Shown here piece after piece: positions 27,294 to 35,807 of a DNA stretch of 49,886 nt. The notes below the pieces were generated by a model, which was not told where the DNA came from, did not search any database, and saw only the letters and a program-made list of their open reading frames with translations. Source of the DNA: Arthrobacter sp. ISL-48 (GTDB lineage Bacteria > Actinomycetota > Actinomycetes > Actinomycetales > Micrococcaceae); contig NZ_JAGGPL010000007.1 of the NCBI RefSeq assembly GCF_018613805.1, forward strand, positions 1 through 49,886, read 5' to 3'. The position numbers and the translations under genes are program-made. The stretch's first letter is position 1. The number at the start of each line of letters is the position of its first letter.

Positions 27294-28232
27294 TTGCTTA
27301 ACGATGAGAGCCGGGATTTATTCGATATTCGCCGGTTGGCGTTGCTGGTGGTGGTCGTCGAGCAGGGATCGATCACTGCAGCGGCCGAACTGATGATGTA
27401 CACGCCCTCAGCAGTCTCCCAGCAGCTGCGCAAGCTCGAGCAGGAAGTTGGCCAGCCTCTCCTCAACCGCCGCTCCCGCGGGGTGGTGCCCACCGAGGCA
27501 GGACAGGTGCTCGCCGGCCACGCCCGCAAGATCGTCGGGCAAATGCGGGCAGCACAGTCCGACCTGGACCAAATCGCCGGCCTCAAACGCGGCTCCCTGA
27601 CCATCGGGACATTTCCGACTCTCGCTGGGTCATTTCTGCCGGTTGTAATCCGAGCCTTCAAAAAGAGGTACCCGGCCATTGGCCTCTCGGTGCGAAGCGC
27701 ACGCTTCGATGACCTCGTGACAGACCTGCAGTCTGGAGTTACCGGCCTGTGCCTGCTGTGGGACTACCCCTGGAACCGCTTTGAGGATGATTCAATCCGT
27801 ATAACGGAAGTCTTCCAGGAGAGCACCGTCCTCCTGGTGTCCCGCGGGCACCCGCTTGCCGGCCGCGATGAGATCCGGATGGAAGAGCTCCGCAAGGAAT
27901 CGTGGATAGTGCGGGCCGAGGCCCACCCCGTGGTGGAAGTGCTGCAGCGCTCCGCCCACGAGGCTGGCTTCGAACCAACGATTGGCTTCCTGGCCAACGA
28001 CTACCAGGAAGCCCAGGCCATGGTGAGCGTCGGGATGGGCGTGGCCATGGTGCCGAAAACCGCCGTCGCCCTTCAACACCCCGATGTCAGGGTGATCAGC
28101 CTAGGTCCCGGCGCACCCTTACGGCGCGTATTACTGGCCCAACGACAAGACAAGGTCTACGCCCCGGCTGAAGTCGCATTCCACTCCACGCTGCTGGAGA
28201 TCGCCCGCGAACGAGCCGGAGACTACCTGTAA
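27294..28232 (+). CDS. LysR-family regulator of the PrpF/MatC unit
   Basis: LysR-type regulator of 312 residues, TTG start at 27294 with GAAGGGTG upstream. The winged HTH is LALLVVVVEQGSITAAAELMMYTPSAVSQQLRKLEQEVGQPLLNR (about residues 15-60, shown by its helices GSITAAAELM and SAVSQQLRKLE). The effector domain starts at LTIGTFPTLAGSFLP. The gene is divergent from the isomerase-carrier pair, the usual LysR layout. The 279-bp gap after its stop shows no gene. Confidence 0.92.
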   Translation: MLNDESRDLFDIRRLALLVVVVEQGSITAAAELMMYTPSAVSQQLRKLEQEVGQPLLNRRSRGVVPTEAGQVLAGHARKIVGQMRAAQSDLDQIAGLKRGSLTIGTFPTLAGSFLPVVIRAFKKRYPAIGLSVRSARFDDLVTDLQSGVTGLCLLWDYPWNRFEDDSIRITEVFQESTVLLVSRGHPLAGRDEIRMEELRKESWIVRAEAHPVVEVLQRSAHEAGFEPTIGFLANDYQEAQAMVSVGMGVAMVPKTAVALQHPDVRVISLGPGAPLRRVLLAQRQDKVYAPAEVAFHSTLLEIARERAGDYL

Positions 28233-28511
28233 CAACGGAGCGGGTCGTTTCGGCGGTGTGGTGGTCGCCCCATGGAAAACCGGTTTACGGGCGTCGGAGC
28301 TGCCCCCGGGCCCTCCGTGGCGGCTCTCCAGAACGGTTGAAGTTAACGGCATAGGCTGGCCATGAAAGCCACCCCGCCTGGTGCGTAGCGAAGGAGTCGT
28401 AGAGAACCACTGGCTGCACCGCAAAGGCCCACTGCACAAGGCATACGACGGCGATCGCTGCAGCCGCCGTCGGGAAACCGATGGGGGACTCTTTGAAACT
28501 GGTGGAGCTGT

Positions 28512-29537
28512 TTATCGGGGGGATTGAACGTCTTGGTTGGCGTTGAATGCGTGTCTGTATTGGCTGGGAGTCAGTGATGTGGACTTTTTGAAGGTGTGGC
28601 GGAAGTTGGCCCCTGTTCCCAGTCCGACTGAGGTAGCGATCCTTTCAATCGGTGCCGAGGTCGTTTCAAGGAGCTCTTTGGCCCGTTCGACGCGCTGAAG
28701 TGCGAGCCATTTCATGGGGGTGGTGCCTGCGTGTGTCTCAAATCTACGGGCGAGTGTTCTCTCACTGAGTGCGGTTGCGGCGCAGATGTCCGCGATCGTG
28801 ATCGGCTGGTGCATGTGTGCGGTGGCCCATTCCATGGCTGCGGCGACGTCGGTTGGCTGGTTCGAGTTGCCATACAGCGGCCGATGCTCGATGAATTGTG
28901 ACTGTGTACCTTCACGGCGGGGCGCTGAGACAATCGATCGTGCGGTCAGGTTCCCCTGGGCGGCACCCCAGTCACTCCGGACCAAGTGAAGGCACAGGTC
29001 AATTCCGGCTGCAACACCGGCCGAGGTAAGCACCTGGCCGTTGTCGGCGAAGAGTACGTTTTCATCCACTGAGATGCGCGGATAGAGCACTGCCAGGTCT
29101 GCCGTGGATTCCCAATGAGTAGTAGCCGATAGGCCGTCCAAGATCCCGGCCTGCGCCAGGGCAAAGGCGCCCGTACAGATGGAGACCAAGCGTGCTCCAC
29201 GTCCATGCGCTGCGGTCAACGATAAAAGAACTTCATCCGGAAGAGGCTCGCGCGCTGTGGTGTAACCGGGAACGATGACTGTGTCCGCTTCCGCAAGAAG
29301 GTCAAGCCCCCTGTCCGGGACCACGGAAAACCCGCCCGCGGCCGGAACAGGCAGACCACCCGCCGAACACGTTTCCACCTCGTATAGGCCGGGCGTATTC
29401 CGTCCAAGAACTTGGATCGGGATACCAAAATCTAGAGCCAATACCTCCGGCAATGCCAGCACTGCGACCTTGATGGGTACCTTTCGGTTGATGCGATCAG
29501 TGCCGTTTTTCAGTGAAGTGGCAGGATTCTTTTGCAT
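28512..29537 (-). CDS. GlxA-type AraC-family regulator
   Basis: 341 residues, ATG start. The N-terminal DJ-1/PfpI-like domain (about 20-195) has LPEVLALDFGIPIQVL and the elbow SICTGAFALAQAGIL, where the Cys sits at the nucleophile position. The C-terminal AraC domain (about 230-330) has two HTHs: TIADICAATALSERTLARRFE and PIERIATSVGLGTGANFRHTFKK. It is divergent from an MFS permease with a 52-bp spacer and probably controls it. A broken piece of another member of this family lies at 35717. Confidence 0.92.
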   Translation of the reverse strand: MQKNPATSLKNGTDRINRKVPIKVAVLALPEVLALDFGIPIQVLGRNTPGLYEVETCSAGGLPVPAAGGFSVVPDRGLDLLAEADTVIVPGYTTAREPLPDEVLLSLTAAHGRGARLVSICTGAFALAQAGILDGLSATTHWESTADLAVLYPRISVDENVLFADNGQVLTSAGVAAGIDLCLHLVRSDWGAAQGNLTARSIVSAPRREGTQSQFIEHRPLYGNSNQPTDVAAAMEWATAHMHQPITIADICAATALSERTLARRFETHAGTTPMKWLALQRVERAKELLETTSAPIERIATSVGLGTGANFRHTFKKSTSLTPSQYRHAFNANQDVQSPR

Positions 29538-29589
29538 AGTGGCTATCTTGTCACTGTTTTGCGCGTTTACTCAATGGAATCGTGGGAGC

Positions 29590-30852
29590 ATGATCAAGCC
29601 CATTTCCAGTTTTCCGATGCTGCTCGTCCGTCTTATCGCCGCCCAGGCTTGCTATTACATGATCGTGAGCGTCGATTTGACGCTCACCGGTCTGGTTGGG
29701 ATGTCGCTGGCCACCAACCCGGCGCTGATGACACTGCCGCTCAGTCTGATCGTCGTTGTTGGCACGGCTTGTTCGTTCGTGGCCGGGCATGCAGCGGCGC
29801 GCTTCGGGTACCGGCCAGTCATGGTCGTCGGAGCCTTAACTGCGGTCGCCGGAGGCGTCCTCTCCGCCGTCGCCGTCGCATCGGACTCATTCATTCTCTT
29901 TTGTATCGGGACTGCACTGACCGGCGGGTACAGGGCGGTGGGAGGGTTCCTGCGGTTCGTGGCTTCAGAATACGCACCCCCGGCGAAGCGCGAGCGTGCC
30001 CTGGCCCTGGTGATGTACGGAGGCATCATTGCAGCAGCCTTGGGGCCATTCGCCGCTGTTGCTGCATCGCAGGCAGCTGATCAGATCTACGTTGGCTCAT
30101 GCGCATTGATAGCGATTCTGGGAGTTGCCGCACTAATCCTCGCAGCGACCATGCCGCCGGCTACAGGAGGTAGCGCAGAGTCCGACAAACCGGCGATTCA
30201 GATTCGCGATCGTGTCTGGAACCCTCAGTTCCAGCAGGCAATTCTCGTCCTGGCCAGCTCGGGACTCGTGATGACGCTCGTTATGGCCACGGGTCCGTTG
30301 GCGAACGAACATGCCGGACACGGCTCGGCCTCGGGCGCAGCAATGATTCAGTGGCACCTCATTGGAATGTTCGCCCCGTCAGCCCTGAGTGCACTTTTTC
30401 TCAAGCGGTATGGCACGTCTAAAACCAACATCACTGGTGGCCTCATCATGGCGGCCGGGAGCGTGCTTGGTACATTCGCTGACACCGGATGGGCGATGAC
30501 AGCGACGCTAGCCTTGGTTGGCGTGGGCTGGAATGTCCTGTTTGTTGCTGGATCAGCGCTGCTGCTCCAGTCGTATCCTCAAGGCAGGGGAACCAAACTT
30601 CAAGGGTTTACTGACGGAACAACTGCTGCCATCTCAGCAACGGGGTCCTTTGCGGCTGCGTGGATACTCCAAAGTGTCGGGTGGAAAGGCGTCAACATTC
30701 TGGCGATAGCTATAACCGCGACCGTCCTAATTCTCCTTGCTTGGTCGACCAGCAGAATGAGTAAACTGCCAGCGCCAAGGCACGACGCCGACGGTTCGTC
30801 GGCGTTGGTCGTTGCGGAGAGCCCTGTCCTGGAAACGTCCACCCGCGACTAG
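29590..30852 (+). CDS. MFS transporter
   Basis: 420 residues from the ATG at 29590 (MIKPISSF), with GTGGGA upstream. The open frame before it is a shadow of the regulator gene. About 12 helices; the loop 2-3 motif is AGHAAARFGYRPVMVVG, and an insert GGSAESDKPAIQIRDRVWNP forms the central cytoplasmic loop between halves. It belongs to the large MFS group of sugar or drug carriers. The substrate is unknown; control by the divergent GlxA-type regulator is likely. Confidence 0.87.
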   Translation: MIKPISSFPMLLVRLIAAQACYYMIVSVDLTLTGLVGMSLATNPALMTLPLSLIVVVGTACSFVAGHAAARFGYRPVMVVGALTAVAGGVLSAVAVASDSFILFCIGTALTGGYRAVGGFLRFVASEYAPPAKRERALALVMYGGIIAAALGPFAAVAASQAADQIYVGSCALIAILGVAALILAATMPPATGGSAESDKPAIQIRDRVWNPQFQQAILVLASSGLVMTLVMATGPLANEHAGHGSASGAAMIQWHLIGMFAPSALSALFLKRYGTSKTNITGGLIMAAGSVLGTFADTGWAMTATLALVGVGWNVLFVAGSALLLQSYPQGRGTKLQGFTDGTTAAISATGSFAAAWILQSVGWKGVNILAIAITATVLILLAWSTSRMSKLPAPRHDADGSSALVVAESPVLETSTRD

Positions 30853-31008
30853 GCAGGACGACGCGACATTGCTCGGAAATCAATCCCCACAAACCTGCGA
30901 AGGCTTGAACGCTTCGCCAGCGCAACGGCCAACATTCGTTGGTTCCCGCACATCTGACCAGCAATTCTCTTGCAGCCACTTGAGACTGCTCGATGAATGC
31001 ACATCCAA

Positions 31009-31030
31009 AAACGGTCGATATCTTTAGTCC
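31009..31030 (+). repeat. Left copy of the 22-bp inverted repeat
   Basis: Starts AAACGGTCGATATC and ends TTTAGTCC. It is the exact reverse complement of 34869-34890. Flanks on both sides diverge at once. The 342-bp gap from 30853 to 31194 in which it sits contains no gene. Confidence 0.85.
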
Positions 31031-31194
31031 GTCTCGTTTAGTGCCGTGATGGCGCGGCAGATCCGAGGTGGACCTTGTCCATGACGCATCTGCGACCGCA
31101 CTGATTCCGCAGAATCAGACCCAGAAATCGTGACGTAACCGAGAACTTATAGTCGTAGCCACCTGGCCTCGACTGGCGGCCTAGTATTGGCCCC

Positions 31195-31734
31195 ATGAAG
31201 GAATGGGTCCGCGGTCATCTAAGGTTGGCAGTCGCTGGTGCACTTGTGCTGGAGTGGGCTGTGCTGGTCGCCGGCGGGCTCGCTCTGGGGCGCACACCTA
31301 TCGACGCCATCATTAATGCTGTAATCGGGACAGTCATCTCCGGGATGATACTTGCCTTCGAACTGCGGCGAAGAGGCCGGACCAAAGTTCGCCTCGACGC
31401 GAACGGTCAGGTTATGGTCTACATGCGTTACCCCGATTCGCTTCCGGGTTCTCTCAGTGGAATCTGGAACATGGGCATCGCAAGGCCCGAAGGAAGAAGT
31501 ATCGAGTTCCAGCCTGCGGTTTATGACACCTTGGAACCGTCGGGGCGGCCAACAGAGATCAACGTAATTCAGGTGCTGCCCGAGCGTAGGCACATATCCA
31601 GCAAAGAACGGAAGTATGTTGGCGGTGTAGGGATCCAGGTCATGTCCCTGATCACAGAAAAGGGCAAGGTGGATATCGCTGGAAGTTCGGAGTCTTTGGC
31701 GAAACTGGTTGATGCGTTGGAAGGCGCATCTTAG
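31195..31734 (+). CDS. Hypothetical membrane-anchored protein, possible element cargo
   Basis: 179 residues, ATG at 31195. Two N-terminal helices (LAVAGALVLEWAVLVAGGLAL and INAVIGTVISGMILAF) are followed by a basic patch RRRGRTK and a soluble domain of about 120 residues rich in beta-type sequence. No family is recognised. It lies inside the 22-bp repeats and is convergent with tnpC, so it may be cargo. The upstream 160 bp has no other gene. Confidence 0.6.
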   Translation: MKEWVRGHLRLAVAGALVLEWAVLVAGGLALGRTPIDAIINAVIGTVISGMILAFELRRRGRTKVRLDANGQVMVYMRYPDSLPGSLSGIWNMGIARPEGRSIEFQPAVYDTLEPSGRPTEINVIQVLPERRHISSKERKYVGGVGIQVMSLITEKGKVDIAGSSESLAKLVDALEGAS

Positions 31735-31774
31735 AGTCGAACCAGGGTGTGATCAGCCGGCACCGGATTTCATT

Positions 31775-32161
31775 TCAGGGGCCGCCGGTGTTCCGTCGCC
31801 GCGAGCGTCCCAGGGCGAGGGCAAGTTGGTCTCTGAGGTGTTTGATTTCTGTGGAGGGCTCACGGTTCCTTTCCAGGGAGGCGTTGAGGCGTACTCGCAG
31901 GGACTCGGTGCTGGCGCTGCTTCGGCTTGCGCGGGGCTGCCGGGGCCGGCCATCATCGCGTAGACCGATAATGACGGCGCGCAGGTCGGCCTGGGTGTAG
32001 AGCCAGGACCGGGAAACCCCGGCGGCCGCCGCTACGGCTTCGAAGGTTACGGCCGAGCCCTGGTTCTGTAGTTCACGCAGTGCTGCCACGGCTTTGGATC
32101 GGGTGAGCTCATGTCGGCGCTCCGCGGCTTGCCGGATGTGGCGGCTGTTATCTGCCCGCAC
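31775..32161 (-). CDS. TnpC-like transposition accessory protein (DUF6262 type)
   Basis: 128 residues from the GTG at 32161 (MRADNSRHIRQAAERR), chosen for the GAGGA just upstream; a longer frame starts at 32197. The N-terminus has a basic helix and AVTFEAVAAAAGVSRSWLYTQADLR, a short HTH. A coiled-coil C-terminus (EIKHLRDQLALALGRSR) follows. This matches TnpC of Tn554-like modules, which assists the two recombinases. The start overlaps the end of tnpB. Confidence 0.8.
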   Translation of the reverse strand: MRADNSRHIRQAAERRHELTRSKAVAALRELQNQGSAVTFEAVAAAAGVSRSWLYTQADLRAVIIGLRDDGRPRQPRASRSSASTESLRVRLNASLERNREPSTEIKHLRDQLALALGRSRRRNTGGP

Positions 32162-33661
32162 GGTTGTCCTCTTCCTCGATGTGGTTTGGGGCTGCATGCG
32201 TTTCGTCTTCGAGGGAGTCGATGATTCGGTCCAGGTTGCCGAGCACTCGGGTGTTCATTTCGGTCAGCCGCTGTTGCCCGCGGGCTTCGGCGGCGGAGAT
32301 GATTTGCACGACCTGGATCCGGTGTTCGCGGTGTTGCGGGAGGAAGTCGGCCGTGGTGATGAACATGGGACAGGTCAGGCAGGCGTTGGCGTGCGGGCAG
32401 GTCTTCTGAACCGGGAGACCGCAGTAGCCGTTGGGCAGGGCCTGGGTGGCTCGGCCGAGGCGCTGTTTGGACCAGGCAGCCTCGGCCAGGGGGCCGTCGG
32501 GGTCAAGTTCGACGACGCTGCCGGATGCGTTGACTTTCCGGGCGGCTTCCCAGTGCCGCCGGATGCTCGTATCGCTGAGTCTGGCGTAGTCCGCGGTCAT
32601 CTGGTGTGAGTCGTGGTCCAGGATCCGGCGTACGACCTCCTGCGGGACGTCGAGGTTGATCAGTCTGGTGCCCAGGGTGTGGCGGAACCGGTGCGGGCTG
32701 ACCACGGCAGGATTGCCGTTTTCGTCGGTGACATCGCATTCTCTGACCCATCGCCGAAGGGCGGTGCTGTATGCGTTTGCGCTGATGTGTCCGGCGCCGT
32801 AAACGTCCGCCCGGTCATGGGCGAAAAGCAGATGTGTCCCGGAGTTGCCCGTGCCGTTGACGTAGCTGATTTGCTCGGCGATGGCCCGTTCAAGTTCCTC
32901 ATCGATGGGAACGAGCGCCTCGCGTTTCATCTTGTGGTTCAGATACCGCAGGTACGGGGCGCCGTCCTTGTCCCGGGTGATGCAGTCCTGCCTCAGGGCC
33001 ACGGTGTCGCTGATCCGCAGCCCGCACCGGATCAGAATCAAGGTGATCAGCCGGTGATGCGGGCTGGCCATTTTGGCGAGGTTTGCCGGGTGTTCCAGCT
33101 GGGCCATGACGTGTTCGCTCAGTGCCCGGGGTTGCCGGGCTGTCTCTTTGGGGTAGTCCTCGGTGTAGATCTGGGCCGTGCTGGGCAGATCGGTGACCCA
33201 TCCGTGCCGGCGCATGGTGAGCAGGAAGGTGTGTTGAACTGGCCGATCCGCATCCTGTGCGAAACCGTCCCGGCGCTGTGGGTGTGCAGGTATGCCAGGA
33301 ACCCTTCGATGACCTCCCGGTCAATGTGGGCGGTGCCGTTGACCGGGATCCTCGTTGAATCCAGAAAGGCATTGAAGCTCTCCACGGCCTTGGTTCCCAG
33401 CACCGCGGATTCAACCGTCAATCCGGTCGTTAGCCGCCAGCGGGCCCATCGTTTGGCGAGCTTCTTCAACCAGGGCCGGGTGATGTTTTCGAAGTGGACC
33501 GTGACGTGGCTGCGCGTGGCGATACCGAGGGCCCTGGCATGCCAGACATCCTTGGGGAACTCGTTCTCCCACGGGGCGGCGTCCGGGCCGGCCTTCCCCA
33601 TTGGCCCCGTCCGGATCGGCAACGGGTCCTTTCGTGAGGGCACCGGACGCAGGGTGGTCAT
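32148..33661 (-). pseudogene. TnpB-like tyrosine recombinase with a frameshift
   Basis: The gene is in two frames. The 5' part starts at 33661 (overlapping tnpA as ATGA) and runs to RMRIGQFNT. The 3' part, open from 33215 and beyond, begins FLLTMRRHGW and ends at 32148. They join near 33230 either by removing an AC duplication or by adding one base, giving about 503 residues. The 3' part has the full catalytic set: Arg in CGLRISDTVALR, HRFRHTLGTRL, HD in ILDHDSHQM and the nucleophile Tyr in TADYARLSD. A Cys-rich C-terminus (CPHANACLTCPMF) is also typical of TnpB-type proteins. As written, the protein is split. Confidence 0.85.
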
Positions 33662-34812
33662 ATCGTCACCGTCTTGGAGGCGAACCAGCCCGCATCGGCC
33701 AGTGCGCGGCGGGCATCATCGCTGGAGATATGGGCGTACGTTTTGACCGTAGTCGTGAGGCTGGCGTGGCCCAACAGTTTGGAGACGATCTCTATTGGGA
33801 CTTTCTCCCGCAGCATCCGGGTGGCATACGTATGCCTGAACCAGTGCGGCTCGAAACCGATGCCCGTCTGGTGCCGGAGCCGCCGTACGAGATCGTGCAC
33901 GGCGGCGTAGGTCATTGGCCGCCCGTAGGGCCGGCCCCACAGGTTGACGAAGACGTAGTCGCAATCCAGGTCACCGTACTCAGCATCAAGATAGTCGGCA
34001 TACAAACGGATCAGTTCCGCGGTGACCGGGACCGTGCGCGAATGGGGCGATTTCGCCCGTGCACCGTTGATGTTGTCCCGCCGGCATATGGTGATTTCCC
34101 GTTCCGCCACGGCGATGTCCTCATGGCGGAGGCCCAAGGCTTCGCCGATCCGGATACCTGCGTCATGGAGCAGTGCGAAGAGCAACCGGTCCCGCAGGTG
34201 CCCACACGAATCCAGAATGCTTTGGACCTCATTCGGGGCCAGCAGGCGGGGAATCCTGGCAGTGGTCGGAAGCTTCACAGCCCGCCGCTGTTTCGCCGGT
34301 CCCTTGCTGATGTGATGCAGGAAGGGTTTCCACCCTCCCTGGCGGGCGGAGGGGTCCCAGCAGGTGATCAGTTCGCCCAGGTCCAGGCCGTGGCGGGCGG
34401 CGTGCTGATAGAAGATGGACACGGTGGAAAGCTTGCGGTTCACCGTTGCCTCGCCGCAATGGTGCCCAATGGCCGGAAGAACAGAAAAGACCTGGCCACG
34501 CATGTCCGGTGGACGCCGCAGCCATCGGATGAATGCTCCGAAGTCTTCGAGCTTCACGGACTGCCAGTTGTGTCCGTGTTCGTCCAGGAAAACGAACCAG
34601 TCCTTCAAATCGTGGGCATGGGCCTTGATCGTGTTCGGTGACCTCTCGGTATCGGCCAGGTACCGCAAATACCGCTCCGCCGGTTCCACCACGCCGGTCA
34701 CGCCGATCAGCGTGAAAGACACCGCATCGCTTGCCGGATCCAATACCTTCGTTACCCGCATCGCCGCTCCCGTCACCTGCCTCATGGACGGAAAAGACGC
34801 TAACCCATCCAC
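33658..34812 (-). CDS. TnpA-like tyrosine recombinase
   Basis: Site-specific recombinase of 384 residues. It has a SAM-like core-binding domain (about 40-145: YLRYLADTERSPNTIKAHAHDLK) and a catalytic domain with Arg221 in AGIRIGEAL, HWFRHTYATR (His323, Arg326), His349 in KLLGHASLTT and nucleophile Tyr359 in KTYAHIS. The family cuts and rejoins element ends through a phosphotyrosine link. It is the first gene of the tnpA-tnpB-tnpC string, overlapping the next by 4 bp. It looks intact. Confidence 0.9.
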   Translation of the reverse strand: MDGLASFPSMRQVTGAAMRVTKVLDPASDAVSFTLIGVTGVVEPAERYLRYLADTERSPNTIKAHAHDLKDWFVFLDEHGHNWQSVKLEDFGAFIRWLRRPPDMRGQVFSVLPAIGHHCGEATVNRKLSTVSIFYQHAARHGLDLGELITCWDPSARQGGWKPFLHHISKGPAKQRRAVKLPTTARIPRLLAPNEVQSILDSCGHLRDRLLFALLHDAGIRIGEALGLRHEDIAVAEREITICRRDNINGARAKSPHSRTVPVTAELIRLYADYLDAEYGDLDCDYVFVNLWGRPYGRPMTYAAVHDLVRRLRHQTGIGFEPHWFRHTYATRMLREKVPIEIVSKLLGHASLTTTVKTYAHISSDDARRALADAGWFASKTVTI

Positions 34813-34868
34813 AACGAAGCAACCAGATCCCCAAACCCTCGTGGGCTACATGACGGACGGGCGCAGGA

Positions 34869-34890
34869 GGACTAAAGATATCGACCGTTT
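34869..34890 (-). repeat. Right copy of the 22-bp inverted repeat
   Basis: Starts GGACTAAAGATATC on the plus strand and ends GACCGTTT. It lies 57 bp upstream of the tnpA start. Only 26 bp separate it from the next element's terminal repeat. Confidence 0.85.
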
Positions 34891-34915
34891 CTGACCAACC
34901 CGCCGTCGGCCACCC

Positions 34916-34962
34916 ATGTCAGTTTCAGAAGCCGACTGCACAGAATGTCAGAAGTCTTCTGC
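34916..34962 (+). repeat. Left terminal inverted repeat of the mini-element
   Basis: 47 bp matching the reverse complement of 35602-35648 with one mismatch (at 34957); the first 41 bases are identical. It contains CAGAAGCCGACTGCA at 34926 and CAGAAGTCTTCTGCA at 34949, the likely paired transposase sites. Confidence 0.9.
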
Positions 34963-35647
34963 ATAACGCTGCCGCGTCCGTAATCCGGTCCCCAACCGGG
35001 CTGCAGAAAGAGCGGAGGTGGCACCTTGGCTCGCCGCCCCGGGGCGGATTAAAGCTTCGCGGTCAGCTAGTGTGAGTCGCGTGATCCCCGAGTGGAAATC
35101 GGCCCTTAGTCAATCCTTGGTGTGGCTGGCTGGTGCAGCCGGTACGGTGCATGCCGGGTTTAGCTTGTATTGGGCCTTCGGTGGGCAACATCTCTTGGCC
35201 ACGGTCGGCAAATGGGCTGTCGAGTTGTCAGCTAAGGCTCCTCTCGAAGCAGGACTCGCGCTGGGGGCGGTTGCGATAGGAAAGCTGGTGGCAGCAGTAA
35301 TCCCCGTAGCCGTCGCATATGGACGAGTACCCCGGCCGAAGTTTTGGCGGGCAGTAGCCTGGGTCGGTGCCTCGCTCCTCGTCGTATACGGCGGGGTGAA
35401 CGCGGTGGTGAGCGGCGCCGTCCTTGCCGGCTTGATCCGACCTGCAGGCGGCTACGACGTTGACGCGATGATCGGCCACGCGTGGTTGTGGGATCCGCTG
35501 TTCTTCGTCTGGGGCGCAGCCCTAATGCTATCGCTCTGCTACTCGCGCCGACCCCCAGCAACAATGCCGTGACCCTATCCCTTTGCGGGCGGCCCAGCTG
35601 GGCAGATGACTTCTGACATTCTGTGCAGTCGGCTTCTGAAACTGACA
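34917..35647. mobile_element. Tn402/Tn5053-type mini-element without transposase
   Basis: A 731-bp unit with long terminal inverted repeats. Each end starts TGTCAGTTTCAGAAG and continues CCGACTGCAC, closely matching what I recall of the 25-bp ends of Tn402, Tn5053 and class 1 integrons. A second internal CAGAAG-N6-CTGCA-like repeat lies 23 bp further in, as in the multiple transposase-binding repeats of that family. No tniA, tniB, tniQ or resolvase gene is present; the only gene is a membrane protein. It would need a transposase in trans. The 5-bp flanks (ACCCA and TCCGG) do not match, so no target duplication remains. Confidence 0.75.
35081..35572 (+). CDS. DUF3995-like membrane protein, cargo of the mini-element
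   Basis: About 163 residues from the GTG at 35081 (MIPEWKSAL); GTG at 35072 and ATG at 35018 are alternatives and no ribosome site decides. Four hydrophobic segments are seen (LVWLAGAAGTVHAGFSLYWAF, ALGAVAIGKLVAAVIPVAVAYG, WVGASLLVVYGGVNAVVSGAVL, LWDPLFFVWGAALMLSL). HAGFSLYWAFGG near the start and GHAWLWDPLFFVWG near the end fit DUF3995 proteins, whose role is unknown. Being the only gene between the repeats, it is either a passenger or was captured when the ends flanked a host gene. Confidence 0.75.
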   Translation: MIPEWKSALSQSLVWLAGAAGTVHAGFSLYWAFGGQHLLATVGKWAVELSAKAPLEAGLALGAVAIGKLVAAVIPVAVAYGRVPRPKFWRAVAWVGASLLVVYGGVNAVVSGAVLAGLIRPAGGYDVDAMIGHAWLWDPLFFVWGAALMLSLCYSRRPPATMP

Positions 35648-35648
35648 T
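35602..35648 (-). repeat. Right terminal inverted repeat of the mini-element
   Basis: Reverse complement of the left repeat with one difference. Plus-strand sites TGCAGTCGGCTTCTG (35624) and a degenerate inner copy near 35601 mirror the left end. Confidence 0.9.
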
Positions 35649-35716
35649 CCGGATCCGCGGGGGAGGGCGGCCAGGCCTTTCGAGCCGGAACTAGTCGAAA
35701 CGGTTTCAATCTAACG

Positions 35717-35806
35717 GATGATGCCGGCCGGATCGCATCCGTCTGCACCGGTGCCTTTCTCCTGGCGCACGGGGGCTTGCTGAACTACCGGAATGCGACC
35801 ACTGAT
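35717..35806 (+). pseudogene. Fragment of a GlxA-type regulator
   Basis: About 30 residues (DDAGRIASVCTGAFLLAHGG, LLNYRNATTD) match the nucleophile-elbow region of the DJ-1-like domain of GlxA regulators; compare SICTGAFALAQAGILDG in the intact gene at 28512. Nothing of the family remains on either side. Confidence 0.65.
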
Positions 35807-35807
35807 T

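Larger units (their letters stand above)
31009..34890. mobile_element. Tn554-like element bounded by 22-bp inverted repeats
   Basis: An exact 22-bp inverted repeat (31009-31030 and 34869-34890) encloses a tnpA/tnpB/tnpC module in Tn554 order on the minus strand and one small membrane-protein gene on the plus strand. Tn554 elements use two tyrosine recombinases plus TnpC and are described as lacking terminal inverted repeats, so the flanking repeat is a notable difference. The true ends could instead lie elsewhere. No target duplication is visible. TnpB is frameshifted, so this copy is probably immobile as written. Confidence 0.65.

Noticed and set aside
32613..33746. Plus-strand open frame of 377 residues across tnpB
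   Set aside because: Shadow of the recombinase genes on the other strand, whose catalytic residues are intact.
31009..35648. One composite transposon from the 22-bp repeat to the mini-element end
   Set aside because: The two repeat families are unrelated in sequence and each closes on its own partner, so two adjacent elements are the simpler reading.
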